A stretch of 28,308 nt of DNA, from the IMG/VR virus record IMGVR_UViG_3300014838_000065, positions 1-28,308 of that record; one strand, given 5' to 3'. Shown here in pieces: positions 6,795 through 14,073 of this stretch. The first letter of the stretch is position 1; each line of letters begins with the position of its first letter. Origin of the DNA: a virus. The notes beneath the pieces were generated by a model. It was not told the origin of the DNA and did no database searches. It worked only from the letters and a program-made list of their open reading frames with translations. The position numbers and the translations under genes are program-made.

Positions 6795-7067
6795 ATGAAG
6801 CTGTTAACCGCCATCGCCATCATTTCGCTGTCAATTTTGGGCCAGGCATCTGCCCAAGCGCCTGTTGAGCAATTCAAGATTGAACTGACCGCAGCGGAGC
6901 TGCAAACCGTCGGCGCGGGGCTCGGGAAGTTGCCGTTTGAGCAGGTTGCGCCGATAATCAACAAGCTAAACGAGCAGTTAGCGGCTATTAACAAGGCCAA
7001 GGCGGAGGCCGCTAAGGCCGATGTCGACAAAGTCGATGTCGACAAAAAGGCACCCGATGGCCATTGA
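6795..7067 (+). CDS. Small exported helical protein (90 aa)
   Basis: ATG 6795 is preceded by AGGAAAGAA. Residues 1-21 (MKLLTAIAIISLSILGQASAQ) are a clear Sec signal peptide with an ASA cleavage site. The mature protein is helical (IELTAAELQTVGAGLGKLPFEQVAPIINKLNEQL) with a Lys/Ala/Asp-rich tail containing two VDK repeats. Proteins of this form occur in alphaproteobacterial phages without known function. Confidence 0.65.
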   Translation: MKLLTAIAIISLSILGQASAQAPVEQFKIELTAAELQTVGAGLGKLPFEQVAPIINKLNEQLAAINKAKAEAAKADVDKVDVDKKAPDGH

Positions 7068-7320
7068 AATCACCGGCAGCGACCTGTCCCGCGCCCCGAG
7101 CCTGGAGCCAAGCGATGATTACCCCGATCGGGTGGAGATTCGGCTGGTCTGGAAAGTCGGAGACCGGAATATGGTGAGGTCCTACGAGATCAGCTCCGCG
7201 GAGTTCTTCGGCCGTGGCAATTACGGTGCCCCGCTGCCGGCCGAGGCCATCGTCCAGCATATCGATCGGATGCGCAGGCAGGGGCCGCCGGGCGATAAAA
7301 AGCGCAAGGGTGGGGTATGA
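7057..7320 (+). CDS. Hypothetical phage protein (87 aa)
   Basis: ATG 7057 fits the short overlap with the previous gene; an in-frame ATG at 7021 would add a repeat-like tail that belongs to the other frame. The product has beta-rich character (RVEIRLVWKVGDRNMVRSYEIS) and a basic C-terminus (GDKKRKGGV). It overlaps the methyltransferase start by ATGA. No family recognised. Confidence 0.55.
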   Translation: MAIEITGSDLSRAPSLEPSDDYPDRVEIRLVWKVGDRNMVRSYEISSAEFFGRGNYGAPLPAEAIVQHIDRMRRQGPPGDKKRKGGV

Positions 7321-8711
7321 CAGCGGCAAAAGCCAAAACGCGCCCAGCGCCTCCGCAGGCCCAGCAATGGCCTGCCGACAAGATCGAGCGCTGGCAGACA
7401 CACAAACTCCTCGCATATCAGAGAAATGCACGTACCCATTCCGACGAGCAAGTAGCCCAAATCGCTGCAAGTATGAAGGAATTTGGCTGGACCATCCCGA
7501 TTTTGATCGACGAGGACGGCATAATCATTGCCGGACACGGCCGGACTCTGGCGGCAGCCCAACTCGGCATTAACGAGGTTCCGGTCATGATCGCGCGCGG
7601 ATGGACCGAGGCGCAGAAGATGGCCTATCGCATTGCGGACAATAGGCTACCAGAATCGGCAGGATGGGATGCCGACATGCTGCGCCTTGAGTTGACCGAA
7701 CTAGGCAAGATGGGGTTCGACCTCGCATTGACAGGTTTCGACGACCTCGAGCTCGTCCAGTTTATGGCGACTCCGAACGTTGCCGACCCCGAGGAAACGC
7801 CGGAACCGCCGGTCAATCCGGTCTCGCGCAAGGGCGATTTGTGGATGCTCGGGAATCATCGGCTATTGTGCGGGGATTCGCTCAATAAGGATGAGGTTGA
7901 CGCTTTGCTGAATGGGACGGTCCCTGATCTTGCCAACTGTGATCCACCCTATGGGATCGGCATTGTGAAGCGCTCCTCCGACGGAGGAGCGAAGCCATTT
8001 GGGTCACAAGGCCGTGTCCACGGCCTTGGTAGAGCAGGCTTTGGTCGCGTGCACGGGAACGCGGCCAAAGCAATCATCCAAACTGGCGTCTACGCTGAAG
8101 TAATTGGGGACGACAGCACCGACACAGCCATCGCCTCGTATCAAATCCTTATGGACATTGGAGTTAAGCGCCTCGTGCTGTGGGGCGGAAACTATTATGC
8201 CGAAGCGTTACCCCCCTCGCGGTGCTGGTTTGTATGGGACAAGGAAGTCACAGGCACATTCGCTGACGTTGAGTTGGCGTGGACGAACTGCGATCAGGTA
8301 GCCCGATTATTCCGGCATCAATGGAACGGCCTCATGAAGGCGTCCGAAAAGGGCCAAGCGCGCGTCCATCCCACACAAAAACCTGTCGCTCTGGCGGAGT
8401 GGGTGATTGATACGGTTACACCCCGATCTCGAACCGTGCTGGACCTTTTCGTCGGCAGCGGGTCTACATTGATTGCGGCTGAGCGCAAGGAGTGCTCATA
8501 TTTTGGCATGGAATTGGCTGAGCCTTACGTCGATGTCGCAGTGCAGCGTTGGCAGACCTATACCGGCCAAGAGGCCACACTCGAATCAACCGGCGAGACC
8601 TATGCGGAAACGGCCGCAAACCGGGCCCACGTTGAGCAAAAGCCAAAGAGGGCACCAAAGCGGCCCAAACCGAAGAAACGAACCAGCAAGCGAGCGGAGG
8701 CAGCCGAATGA
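7317..8711 (+). CDS. ParB-like domain / N6-adenine (beta-class) DNA methyltransferase fusion
   Basis: The 464-residue protein begins with a ParB/Srx-like domain (residues about 22-115) with NARTHSDEQVAQIAASMKEFGW and the nucleotide-binding motif GHGRTLAA. The methyltransferase half has DPPYG (209-213, motif IV), then LDLFVGSGSTL (375-385, SAM-binding motif I), and HPTQKP (351-356). Motif IV before motif I marks a beta-class amino-methyltransferase, most likely adenine N6 or cytosine N4. No restriction partner lies beside it, so it is an orphan enzyme, probably protecting phage DNA. This ParB-methylase fusion is well known in phages and prophages. The linker after DPPYG (219-252) is encoded by three consecutive DNA hairpins. 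The C-terminal tail is Lys/Arg/Pro-rich. Confidence 0.93.
   Translation: MTAAKAKTRPAPPQAQQWPADKIERWQTHKLLAYQRNARTHSDEQVAQIAASMKEFGWTIPILIDEDGIIIAGHGRTLAAAQLGINEVPVMIARGWTEAQKMAYRIADNRLPESAGWDADMLRLELTELGKMGFDLALTGFDDLELVQFMATPNVADPEETPEPPVNPVSRKGDLWMLGNHRLLCGDSLNKDEVDALLNGTVPDLANCDPPYGIGIVKRSSDGGAKPFGSQGRVHGLGRAGFGRVHGNAAKAIIQTGVYAEVIGDDSTDTAIASYQILMDIGVKRLVLWGGNYYAEALPPSRCWFVWDKEVTGTFADVELAWTNCDQVARLFRHQWNGLMKASEKGQARVHPTQKPVALAEWVIDTVTPRSRTVLDLFVGSGSTLIAAERKECSYFGMELAEPYVDVAVQRWQTYTGQEATLESTGETYAETAANRAHVEQKPKRAPKRPKPKKRTSKRAEAAE
7971..8071 (+). repeat. Three consecutive inverted repeats within the methyltransferase gene
   Basis: Hairpin 1 has perfect 10-bp arms (7971-7980 and 7982-7991) around one base. 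Hairpin 2 has perfect 10-bp arms (8007-8016 and 8019-8028) around two bases. Hairpin 3 has 13-base arms (8038-8050 and 8059-8071) with one mismatch that would be a G-U pair in RNA, around eight bases. They occupy the codons for a Gly/Arg/Ser-rich linker. Confidence 0.9.
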
Positions 8712-8887
8712 CCATCCTCATGATTGTATTCGTATTATCCGACCTAGGCCGATGGGAGTTCTCCAACATCGAGCACATCAACAGCGCCGTATTCGACACC
8801 CGCGCCTATTGCGAGCGCCTAGCTGCAGCGGCCAGCGACGAGCATACGCGGGCATTCTGCGTGGAAAATCATGGAGTTGATGCGTGA
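8708..8887 (+). CDS. Small phage protein (59 aa), unknown
   Basis: Starts in an ATGA overlap with the methyltransferase. The N-terminus is hydrophobic (MTILMIVFVLSDLG) and the rest is soluble with two cysteines (AYCERLAAAA, AFCVENHG) that could pair. No family. Coupling and codon usage support it as a real gene. An 85-base gap follows, holding the ribosome site of the small terminase gene and a weak GC-rich dyad (GGGCC...GGCCC). Confidence 0.55.
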   Translation: MTILMIVFVLSDLGRWEFSNIEHINSAVFDTRAYCERLAAAASDEHTRAFCVENHGVDA

Positions 8888-8972
8888 TCCGCAATAAGTA
8901 GCAACGCCTTGTAACCGTGTTATAAACGCCACTAGCGGGCCGCGCGAGGCCCACAGAGAGGCGCATCAAGCG

Positions 8973-9566
8973 ATGCCGGCACTTCCCAAGCAAAAAGATG
9001 AAAAGCTCGCCCAGAACCTCGCTAAGGGCACTATGACTATTCAGGCGGCGTGTAAGGATGCTGGGTTCACGGCTAATCCAGCGGCATGCACGAAGAAAAC
9101 GACCCAACCGCACATCAAGGAACGGGTTGCTGAACTGAGGTCGATGCGCGAAAGGGTGGTTAATCGCGTTCTCAGCCAAGAGATGGAAACCTCGGCCCAA
9201 GTCGCTCAAAAGCTTGGTATTACGCGGGAAAAGATACTGCAGGGCCTGTATTACAATGCCCAAAGGTGCCTGCGCGGCCAGCCGGTGCTGGATGCGAACG
9301 GCGTTCAAACCGGTCAATATGCAGGAAAACCTGACGCAAATGGTGCCAACCAGGCATTCAAATTGCTCGGGCTCGAATGTTTCGGGATGTTCGTGGAGCG
9401 CCTGGAGATCGGCGGCCCGGGCGACTTCAGCCGGATGTCCGACGATGAGCTCGCCAAGCGGGCGCTTGAGGACGCCGCGGCGCTGGGTCTGCCGGCGGAG
9501 GCTACCGAGGCGCTGATGTTGACGTTTGCGCCTGAGAAGCCCGATGAGCCGGAAGATGTATCGTAA
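8973..9566 (+). CDS. terS: Terminase small subunit
   Basis: The 197-residue protein has an N-terminal helix-turn-helix region typical of small terminases (LAQNLAKGTMTIQAACKDAG FTANPA followed by PHIKERVAELRS) that would bind the packaging site. A central helical oligomerisation region follows (SAQVAQKLGITREKILQGLYYNAQRC). The block NQAFKLLGLE...VERLEIGGPGDFSRMSDDELAKRAL is characteristic of phage TerS C-terminal parts. It lies about 1.4 kb upstream of the large subunit, separated by a run of small genes. TerS recognises viral DNA and hands it to TerL. Confidence 0.85.
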   Translation: MPALPKQKDEKLAQNLAKGTMTIQAACKDAGFTANPAACTKKTTQPHIKERVAELRSMRERVVNRVLSQEMETSAQVAQKLGITREKILQGLYYNAQRCLRGQPVLDANGVQTGQYAGKPDANGANQAFKLLGLECFGMFVERLEIGGPGDFSRMSDDELAKRALEDAAALGLPAEATEALMLTFAPEKPDEPEDVS

Positions 9567-9582
9567 CATTTCGTGAAGGCTG

Positions 9583-9611
9583 TTACGTAAATAAATCTGG
9601 CGTTACGTAAC
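9583..9611 (+). promoter_or_regulatory. Pair of TTACGTAA palindromes, candidate operator
   Basis: Two identical 8-bp palindromes (9583-9590 and 9603-9610) lie exactly 20 bp apart, two helical turns, in the 142-base gap after terS. The second extends to a perfect 10-bp palindrome GTTACGTAAC. A related GTAACA half-site lies at 9562-9567. The spacing suggests a cooperative dimeric regulator; none is identified in the window. Confidence 0.5.
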
Positions 9612-9651
9612 AATCGTGGTAAGTTGTTTTCATCAGCAACGGAGCAAGCAA

Positions 9652-9705
9652 ATGGACGCCGCACACAAGTCTTCCCGCCTCTACCATTGGGTTGACGCAG
9701 GATAG
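9652..9705 (+). CDS. Possible 17-codon leader peptide
   Basis: ATG 9652 has a good ribosome site (GGAG eight bases upstream) and opens a 17-residue frame (MDAAHKSSRLYHWVDAG) ending at 9705, three bases before the start of the next gene. The position suggests a translated leader that couples or tunes expression of the gene at 9709. Its small size makes it uncertain. Confidence 0.3.
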   Translation: MDAAHKSSRLYHWVDAG

Positions 9706-9708
9706 CGC

Positions 9709-9957
9709 ATGACACCGATCGAGCGAATTCAGATTATCACCGAATTGAAGCGGGCTTTCCCGTCCCATAAGCGACTGCATGAGGCGCTGAGCGATTACGA
9801 GGTGCTGGCGATCGAGGCAAACCGGTACAAGCCGGTGACCTCGTCCAAGCCGAATTCACGGGCGGCCTACATGCGGGAGCACCGCAAGAAAGAGCGGGAG
9901 TTGATTCGGCAGGCTAAAGCGCTAGAACCGGATCGCAGGAAGAAGGAGGTAAAATGA
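9709..9957 (+). CDS. Hypothetical basic helical protein (82 aa)
   Basis: ATG 9709 is preceded by CAGGATAGC. The protein is helical throughout, with PIERIQIITELKRAFPSHKRL at the start and a very basic C-terminal half (YMREHRKKERELIRQAKAL, DRRKKEVK) suited to nucleic-acid binding. It is coupled by ATGA to the next gene. No family recognised; its place between the terminase subunits is usual for small phage accessory genes. Confidence 0.65.
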   Translation: MTPIERIQIITELKRAFPSHKRLHEALSDYEVLAIEANRYKPVTSSKPNSRAAYMREHRKKERELIRQAKALEPDRRKKEVK

Positions 9958-10220
9958 CAGAATCCATCGTTTACAGCCAGAAGGACGACCGTGCTGAGAT
10001 GTTGAAGCAGATGGCAAAGCCGCTTCATGAGAGGTTGATGGATCAGGCAAAGGCTGAACGGCGGCGTGCTGAGCATCTTCGCGGTTGCTTGTTCACGGGT
10101 GAATGGCCCGGCGCATCTCACTTACGGCAAGCCTCAATGCTTGAGGAGGCTGCGATCAAACTGCAGTCCGCAGAAGCCGCGAAGACCAATCGGCGCCGGA
10201 AGAAGGAACAGGCCAAATGA
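9954..10220 (+). CDS. Hypothetical helical protein (88 aa)
   Basis: Coupled by ATGA on both sides. The protein is charged and helical (DDRAEMLKQMAKPLHERLMD, KAERRRAEHLRGCL), with a second helix pair (SMLEEAAIKLQSAEAAKTNRR). No motif is recognised. Confidence 0.65.
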   Translation: MTESIVYSQKDDRAEMLKQMAKPLHERLMDQAKAERRRAEHLRGCLFTGEWPGASHLRQASMLEEAAIKLQSAEAAKTNRRRKKEQAK

Positions 10221-10354
10221 GCGACGACTTTGAGCCTGATGCGACGTCGGAGATTTTGTGCCGGATATCGGCGGGATGGACGCATCTGGACAACATGGCG
10301 GTATCGCTGATGCTGTGGTGCGGGATTATCGAGCTAGCGAGGATTTTGACATGA
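10217..10354 (+). CDS. Small phage protein (45 aa)
   Basis: The start in the ATGA at 10217 gives MSDDFEPDATSEILCRISAG followed by a mildly hydrophobic helix (MAVSLMLWCGIIELARILT). Both ends are four-base overlaps, which is the main evidence. Possibly membrane-associated; no family. Confidence 0.55.
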   Translation: MSDDFEPDATSEILCRISAGWTHLDNMAVSLMLWCGIIELARILT

Positions 10355-10644
10355 CCGACATCGTAGAGCGCCTGAGCCAGATCGCGAACGCCAAGATGGG
10401 CGATCCGATGCCGGAGTGTTTGCGGAGAACGTCCACATTTGAGCCTATGGCGGAGGGCGATAAGGCGTCGATTGGGTTGGGCATCAACAATTGGGCCACG
10501 CCACTATCAGCGCTCGCAGCAGAGGCCATCGCGGAGATCCTGCGGCTGCGGCACATCATCGAGCAGATGCGCGGCGTGGCAGGGATGGCCTCGACGGGAG
10601 GGCCGACGTTCGCGGACATCAAGCGGGAGATAAAGGGCAAGTGA
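10351..10644 (+). CDS. Hypothetical phage protein (97 aa), MTDIVERL-type
   Basis: Start at ATG 10351 in the overlap rather than the longer upstream frame. It begins MTDIVERLSQIANAK, a very common opening of small phage proteins that carry a C-terminal 'AIAEILRLRHIIEQM' helix, also present here (about residues 55-75). The shared layout is recognised; the function is not known. It ends in a GTGA overlap with the next gene. Confidence 0.65.
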   Translation: MTDIVERLSQIANAKMGDPMPECLRRTSTFEPMAEGDKASIGLGINNWATPLSALAAEAIAEILRLRHIIEQMRGVAGMASTGGPTFADIKREIKGK

Positions 10645-10808
10645 CCCGCTGGTGGCACCACTACCGCAACGAGGGTCATGTGTGGCTGCTGTTCAGCCAG
10701 CATCGGTTTGAGGGCGTGTTTGGTGCCGAGGCTGCGCGCAAGGGGCGGTTGAGAGAGTACCTGCGCCGGCACATCGCGAGGTTTAACCCGCCGAGGAGGG
10801 CGTTTTGA
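10641..10808 (+). CDS. Small basic protein (55 aa), GTG start
   Basis: GTG 10641 overlaps the previous stop in a GTGA. The product is Arg/His/Trp-rich (MTRWWHHYRNEGHVWLLF, AARKGRLREYLRRHIARFNPP), highly basic, and may bind nucleic acid. Its stop overlaps the next ATG by one base. No family recognised. Confidence 0.55.
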   Translation: MTRWWHHYRNEGHVWLLFSQHRFEGVFGAEAARKGRLREYLRRHIARFNPPRRAF

Positions 10809-10954
10809 TGCGAAATGCTGGCCACATCAAAGTTGCCTGCAAATGTGGATGGGAAGGGCCGCAGGACGATTTGCGGTTGGTCCACGGCAATAGGTATTGC
10901 CCTAACTGCGGAAGATATTTCAAAGTATGGCCTACGCCAACTGAGCCAAAATGA
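10808..10954 (+). CDS. Small zinc-ribbon protein (48 aa)
   Basis: A 48-residue protein with CKCGW (C11, C13) and YCPNCG (C31, C34), a compact zinc ribbon of the CxCGW...CxxC type. It resembles in layout the protein at 20138 (CGCGW...YCGFC). It is overlapped at both ends (TGATG upstream, ATGA into terL), so it is probably translated with the terminase. Role unknown. Confidence 0.65.
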   Translation: MRNAGHIKVACKCGWEGPQDDLRLVHGNRYCPNCGRYFKVWPTPTEPK

Positions 10955-12651
10955 ACGGCCCTCTCGACCAGGCCCTGCGCCGCAAGCAGCTAGAGGCCTT
11001 CGCCGGCCTGCTGGCAGAGAAGCGGCGCCGGGCGGCCAAGGTCGAGCATCAGACGCGCGGATATCGGGACGAGGACGGTGTTTGGCGCGGCGGGCTGCTG
11101 TCATTCATGCGAGCGTTCTGGCACATACTTGAGCCCGGTAAAAAGCTGATGGAAGGCTGGGTAATCGAGGCTATCTGCGAGCATCTAGAGGCGGTTGCAT
11201 ATGGCGAGGTAACGCGGCTTTTGATCACAGTCCCGCCAGGATGCTCAAAGTCGCTTTTGACCGACGTGTTCTTCCCGGCGTGGCTTTGGGCAATCGGGAA
11301 GGCTGAACTTCGGTTCATGGCGTTTTCCTATTCGGTCGACCTGACGCAGCGGGATAACGGTAGGTTCCGCGATCTGATCATGCATCCCGAGTTTCAGGCG
11401 ATGTACAAGAGCGAGTTCACGCTGCGGAAGGTTGGTGAGACCAAGGTTACAAACAATAAGCACGGATGGAAGATCGCGTCGTCGGTCGGCGGTCTCGGCA
11501 CCGGCGAGCGCGCAGACTTCCTGATCGTGGACGATCCCCATTCGGTTAAAACGTCGGAATCGGAGGATGTGAGAGACGAGACAATCCGGTGGTTCCGCGA
11601 GGTGCTGTCCGACCGCATGAACGACATGAGCAAGGGAGCGATTATCGTGATCATGCAGCGGGTTCATCAACACGACGTTGCGGGCGTGATTATGGACGAG
11701 GAGTTCGACTACTGCCATTTGTCGATATCGATGGAGTTCATGTGGGATGCGGACGAGAACGGCGAGCCCTATGCGACGGCTATAGGCTGGACGGATCCAC
11801 GGTGGCGCGAGGATATGGACGAGTGCGACGGCGCGCTGATGTGGCCGGAGCGCTTCCCGGAGGCCGTGGTCGAAAGCCTCAAGCGGGAAAAGGGGCCCTA
11901 CGCTTATGCAGCTCAGTACCTTCAGACGCCGGAAGCCCGCGGCGGCGGCATTATCAAGCGCGAGTTCTGGCAGCCGTGGGATGGCAAGTTCCCGGCGTTC
12001 TCGTATATCTTCGCATCGCTTGATGGCGCGTTTACCGAGGACGAGCAGAACGACCCTTCCGGCTTAACCGTTTGGGGAGTGTTCGAGGACGATCAAGGTC
12101 ACAACCGCGCAATGCTCATCTTTGCATGGGAAAAAAGGCTGGAGTTCGAGGGCCAGAGACTGCGGCCAGAGACGGGCGAGAACCAACGCGAGTTCATGGA
12201 GCGCCAGATGGGCGAGTGGGGGTTAGTCGAATGGACGGCCCACACGCTCAATTACTGGAAATGCGACAGATTACTGATCGAGGGTAAGGCGTCCGGGCTG
12301 AGTGTTGCCCAGGCTTTACAAAAGCGATATCGCAACAGGAACTGGTCAGTCGAGGTAATGGATGTCAAGGGCGACAAGGTAGCCCGAACAATCGCAGTTC
12401 AGGCCACTTTCTCGAACAAAATGGTCTATGCTCCCACCGCTAAGGATTGGTGTCAGAAGGTCATAGCCCAGATGGCGATCTTCCCGTACGGGGATCATGA
12501 TGATTTGCACGATTCCGCAACACAAGCCATGAAGCACCTCCGCGACCTTGGCCTGCTGGAGTTTGACGACGACATTAGGGCGGAGGAACTGCGGAACGCG
12601 CGGTTGCCGGAGAAGGACAACAAGCTCAAGAATTATTTGCCAGGCACATAA
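10951..12651 (+). CDS. terL: Terminase large subunit (packaging ATPase/nuclease)
   Basis: The 566-residue protein has the two domains of a phage packaging motor. In the ATPase domain are a Walker A variant VPPGCSKS (94-101), a Walker B LIVDDPH (191-197) and a coupling motif IIVIMQRVHQHD (231-242). In the RNase H-like nuclease domain are acidic residues at D358 (FASLDGAF), E444 (LLIEGKASG) and the D517-D521 cluster (GDHDDLHDS). Together these support ATP-driven DNA translocation into the prohead and cutting of the concatemer. The Walker A differs from GxxxxGKS by having PPGCSKS, a form seen in other phage terminases. It starts in an ATGA overlap with the zinc-ribbon gene. Confidence 0.95.
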   Translation: MNGPLDQALRRKQLEAFAGLLAEKRRRAAKVEHQTRGYRDEDGVWRGGLLSFMRAFWHILEPGKKLMEGWVIEAICEHLEAVAYGEVTRLLITVPPGCSKSLLTDVFFPAWLWAIGKAELRFMAFSYSVDLTQRDNGRFRDLIMHPEFQAMYKSEFTLRKVGETKVTNNKHGWKIASSVGGLGTGERADFLIVDDPHSVKTSESEDVRDETIRWFREVLSDRMNDMSKGAIIVIMQRVHQHDVAGVIMDEEFDYCHLSISMEFMWDADENGEPYATAIGWTDPRWREDMDECDGALMWPERFPEAVVESLKREKGPYAYAAQYLQTPEARGGGIIKREFWQPWDGKFPAFSYIFASLDGAFTEDEQNDPSGLTVWGVFEDDQGHNRAMLIFAWEKRLEFEGQRLRPETGENQREFMERQMGEWGLVEWTAHTLNYWKCDRLLIEGKASGLSVAQALQKRYRNRNWSVEVMDVKGDKVARTIAVQATFSNKMVYAPTAKDWCQKVIAQMAIFPYGDHDDLHDSATQAMKHLRDLGLLEFDDDIRAEELRNARLPEKDNKLKNYLPGT

Positions 12652-12674
12652 ACCAACGAGGAAAGGTTGATCAA

Positions 12675-12986
12675 ATGCATCCGTCAAACGACGACACCGG
12701 TGCGTCGATGGAAATGCCCCGATACAAGAGCCACAAGCAGGTTTGGGCGCTGGAGATCAAGGACGTTTTGCCGCTTTCCTATGAGGCTCAATTGGAGACA
12801 CAGCACACTCCGCAGCCTCGCTCGGTCACGTTCGTGGATAAGGGGTATGCGCCTATTTGGTGCCCTCCCGATATGTTCTCTCGTTACATGCCTGTTTCTG
12901 GCGACTTCTTCGTCCAATACGAGGACGGCTACAAATCGTTCAGTTCGCGCAAGGCGTTCTTTGAAGGCTATTCCTTGGTAACGTAA
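12675..12986 (+). CDS. Hypothetical phage protein (103 aa)
   Basis: ATG 12675 follows GAGGAAAGG. The C-terminal block (SGDFFVQYEDGYKSFSSRKAF) is a recurrent phage motif in which a small domain ends 'DGYxSxSPxxxFExGY'. Such proteins are commonly annotated only as phage proteins and lie near terminase or capsid genes. The stop overlaps the next ATG by one base. Confidence 0.7.
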   Translation: MHPSNDDTGASMEMPRYKSHKQVWALEIKDVLPLSYEAQLETQHTPQPRSVTFVDKGYAPIWCPPDMFSRYMPVSGDFFVQYEDGYKSFSSRKAFFEGYSLVT

Positions 12987-13171
12987 TGGGCGGCTTCAAG
13001 GTCAAATCATTGCCGCCCACCGCTCCCATCGGCGACGGCGTCGCGCTAACATCTATAAATCATCCGCGACCGGTGTGGTGGGCTCGCCCGTACTGGGCTT
13101 TTCGCTGCTGGTATTCGCAAAGGACGATTAAATGCCGCACCTCATCGACACCACCAAAGACGAAGCGCTGA
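12986..13171 (+). CDS. Small Trp/Pro-rich protein (61 aa), uncertain
   Basis: ATG 12986 overlaps the previous stop (TAATG). The first 48 codons have strong third-position GC bias (MGGFKVKSLPPTAPIGDG..., PRPVWWARPYWAFRCWY). The last dozen overlap the next gene and read poorly. The gene fills an otherwise empty 145 bases. Function unknown. Confidence 0.5.
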   Translation: MGGFKVKSLPPTAPIGDGVALTSINHPRPVWWARPYWAFRCWYSQRTIKCRTSSTPPKTKR

Positions 13172-13422
13172 ACCCGGCGTCGCTGGCATGCATTGACTTG
13201 CTGATGCAGGTTCTGGCGGACGCGAAGGCCGGCAAGGTCACATCAGTTGCGATCGTGGCATGCGGCCCGTCGGACTTCGGTGCGAACATGGCGGGCCCGA
13301 ACGCGATGGGGATGAACATGGGTATTGACGTGCTCAAGGCGAAGATCATTGCGGCGGTGTCATCGCCTGCGGCACCTCAGTCGCCGATCCTGCGGTCTCG
13401 GCCGGTGGGGCCGAGGCGATAG
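13132..13422 (+). CDS. Hypothetical phage protein (96 aa)
   Basis: ATG 13132 has a weak GGACG site upstream. The protein has an alpha/beta look: a helix CIDLLMQVLADAKAGKV, a strand SVAIVACGPSD, then a Met/Gly/Asn-rich loop (GANMAGPNAMGMNMG) and a helix VLKAKIIAAV. The Pro/Arg tail is probably disordered. No family is recognised. The stop abuts the next ATG exactly. Confidence 0.65.
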   Translation: MPHLIDTTKDEALNPASLACIDLLMQVLADAKAGKVTSVAIVACGPSDFGANMAGPNAMGMNMGIDVLKAKIIAAVSSPAAPQSPILRSRPVGPRR

Positions 13423-13608
13423 ATGGAAGCTCCTGTCGCCATATCGACGCTAGAACTCGGCCAGTTCGACGTTGACTATGACGATTTGCCGTACATGGAG
13501 GGTGCCGATCCGATCGACAATGCGGTGTACCGGTCCAAGCGGTTTCCGAAGAATGTTTTCGTGTATCATTCGGACGGCGAGCAGTGGGACTGCTTCGTAT
13601 GGACGTAG
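13423..13608 (+). CDS. Small acidic protein (61 aa)
   Basis: The start directly follows the previous stop. The protein is acidic and aromatic (FDVDYDDLPYMEGADPID..., VFVYHSDGEQWDCFVWT) and small enough to be a single beta-rich domain. No family is recognised. Confidence 0.5.
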   Translation: MEAPVAISTLELGQFDVDYDDLPYMEGADPIDNAVYRSKRFPKNVFVYHSDGEQWDCFVWT

Positions 13609-13702
13609 TATGAAAACCACAGCATGGCACCGTACTGGATCGTGCCGGGTCGTTCCTTGGTATTTTGGCTTAATGCGCGCCGAATTCGAGGAGCGGAGAG
13701 AG

Positions 13703-13897
13703 ATGACTGATCCCGATGGTATATTCGGAGATACTTTCCAAATCCGGTGGGCGCGTGCAGGACGCCTTCCTTATGAGTTCGACAACGCAGGACCATTCGG
13801 ATTTCTGAGCACGGTATCAACGCCTATCGGAGTTAAAACTTACGGGGATCGGTCTTTGTGGCGAGTGTTCATAACCTACTTCCGTTCGCCCGGATAG
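13703..13897 (+). CDS. Hypothetical protein (64 aa)
   Basis: I place the start at ATG 13703 because AGGAG lies nine bases upstream. The same frame is open from ATG 13610, directly after the previous stop, which would give 95 residues but has no ribosome site; bases 13624-13710 could alternatively encode a 28-aa peptide in another frame. The sequence (DTFQIRWARAGRLPYEFDNA...) is beta-rich. No family is recognised. Confidence 0.5.
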   Translation: MTDPDGIFGDTFQIRWARAGRLPYEFDNAGPFGFLSTVSTPIGVKTYGDRSLWRVFITYFRSPG

Positions 13898-14064
13898 AAA
13901 TCGACCGTTGCGACCGCGCTACACTTAGCCTAACCTGCCGGTTCAAGCATTCGGGGCACTCCTCCTGCGTGGGCACGGCCATGCTGGCAACGAAACTCTG
14001 GCCTCCGTTCCCTGAAATGCTGCTCGTAGACTGCGGCCAAGGCTGGGGAACCGTGCGAGATTGA
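13858..14064 (+). CDS. Hypothetical Cys-containing protein (68 aa), GTG start
   Basis: The frame at 13858-14064 has good codon bias and fills the gap before the portal gene. No ATG exists near its start, so GTG 13858, which overlaps the previous gene by 40 bases, is the best candidate. It has four cysteines (residues 18, 27, 37 and 59) and a C-terminal LLVDCGQGWGTV segment. Function unknown. Confidence 0.5.
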   Translation: MASVHNLLPFARIEIDRCDRATLSLTCRFKHSGHSSCVGTAMLATKLWPPFPEMLLVDCGQGWGTVRD

Positions 14065-14073
14065 GGGAACGGC

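Noticed and set aside
8778-9569. Long minus-strand frame opposite terS
   Set aside because: Mirrors the GC-rich third positions of the plus-strand gene; composition is implausible.
13132-13160. Near-identical PHLIDT coding sequence also found at about 23542
   Set aside because: Only about 20 bases, in unrelated proteins; most likely chance.
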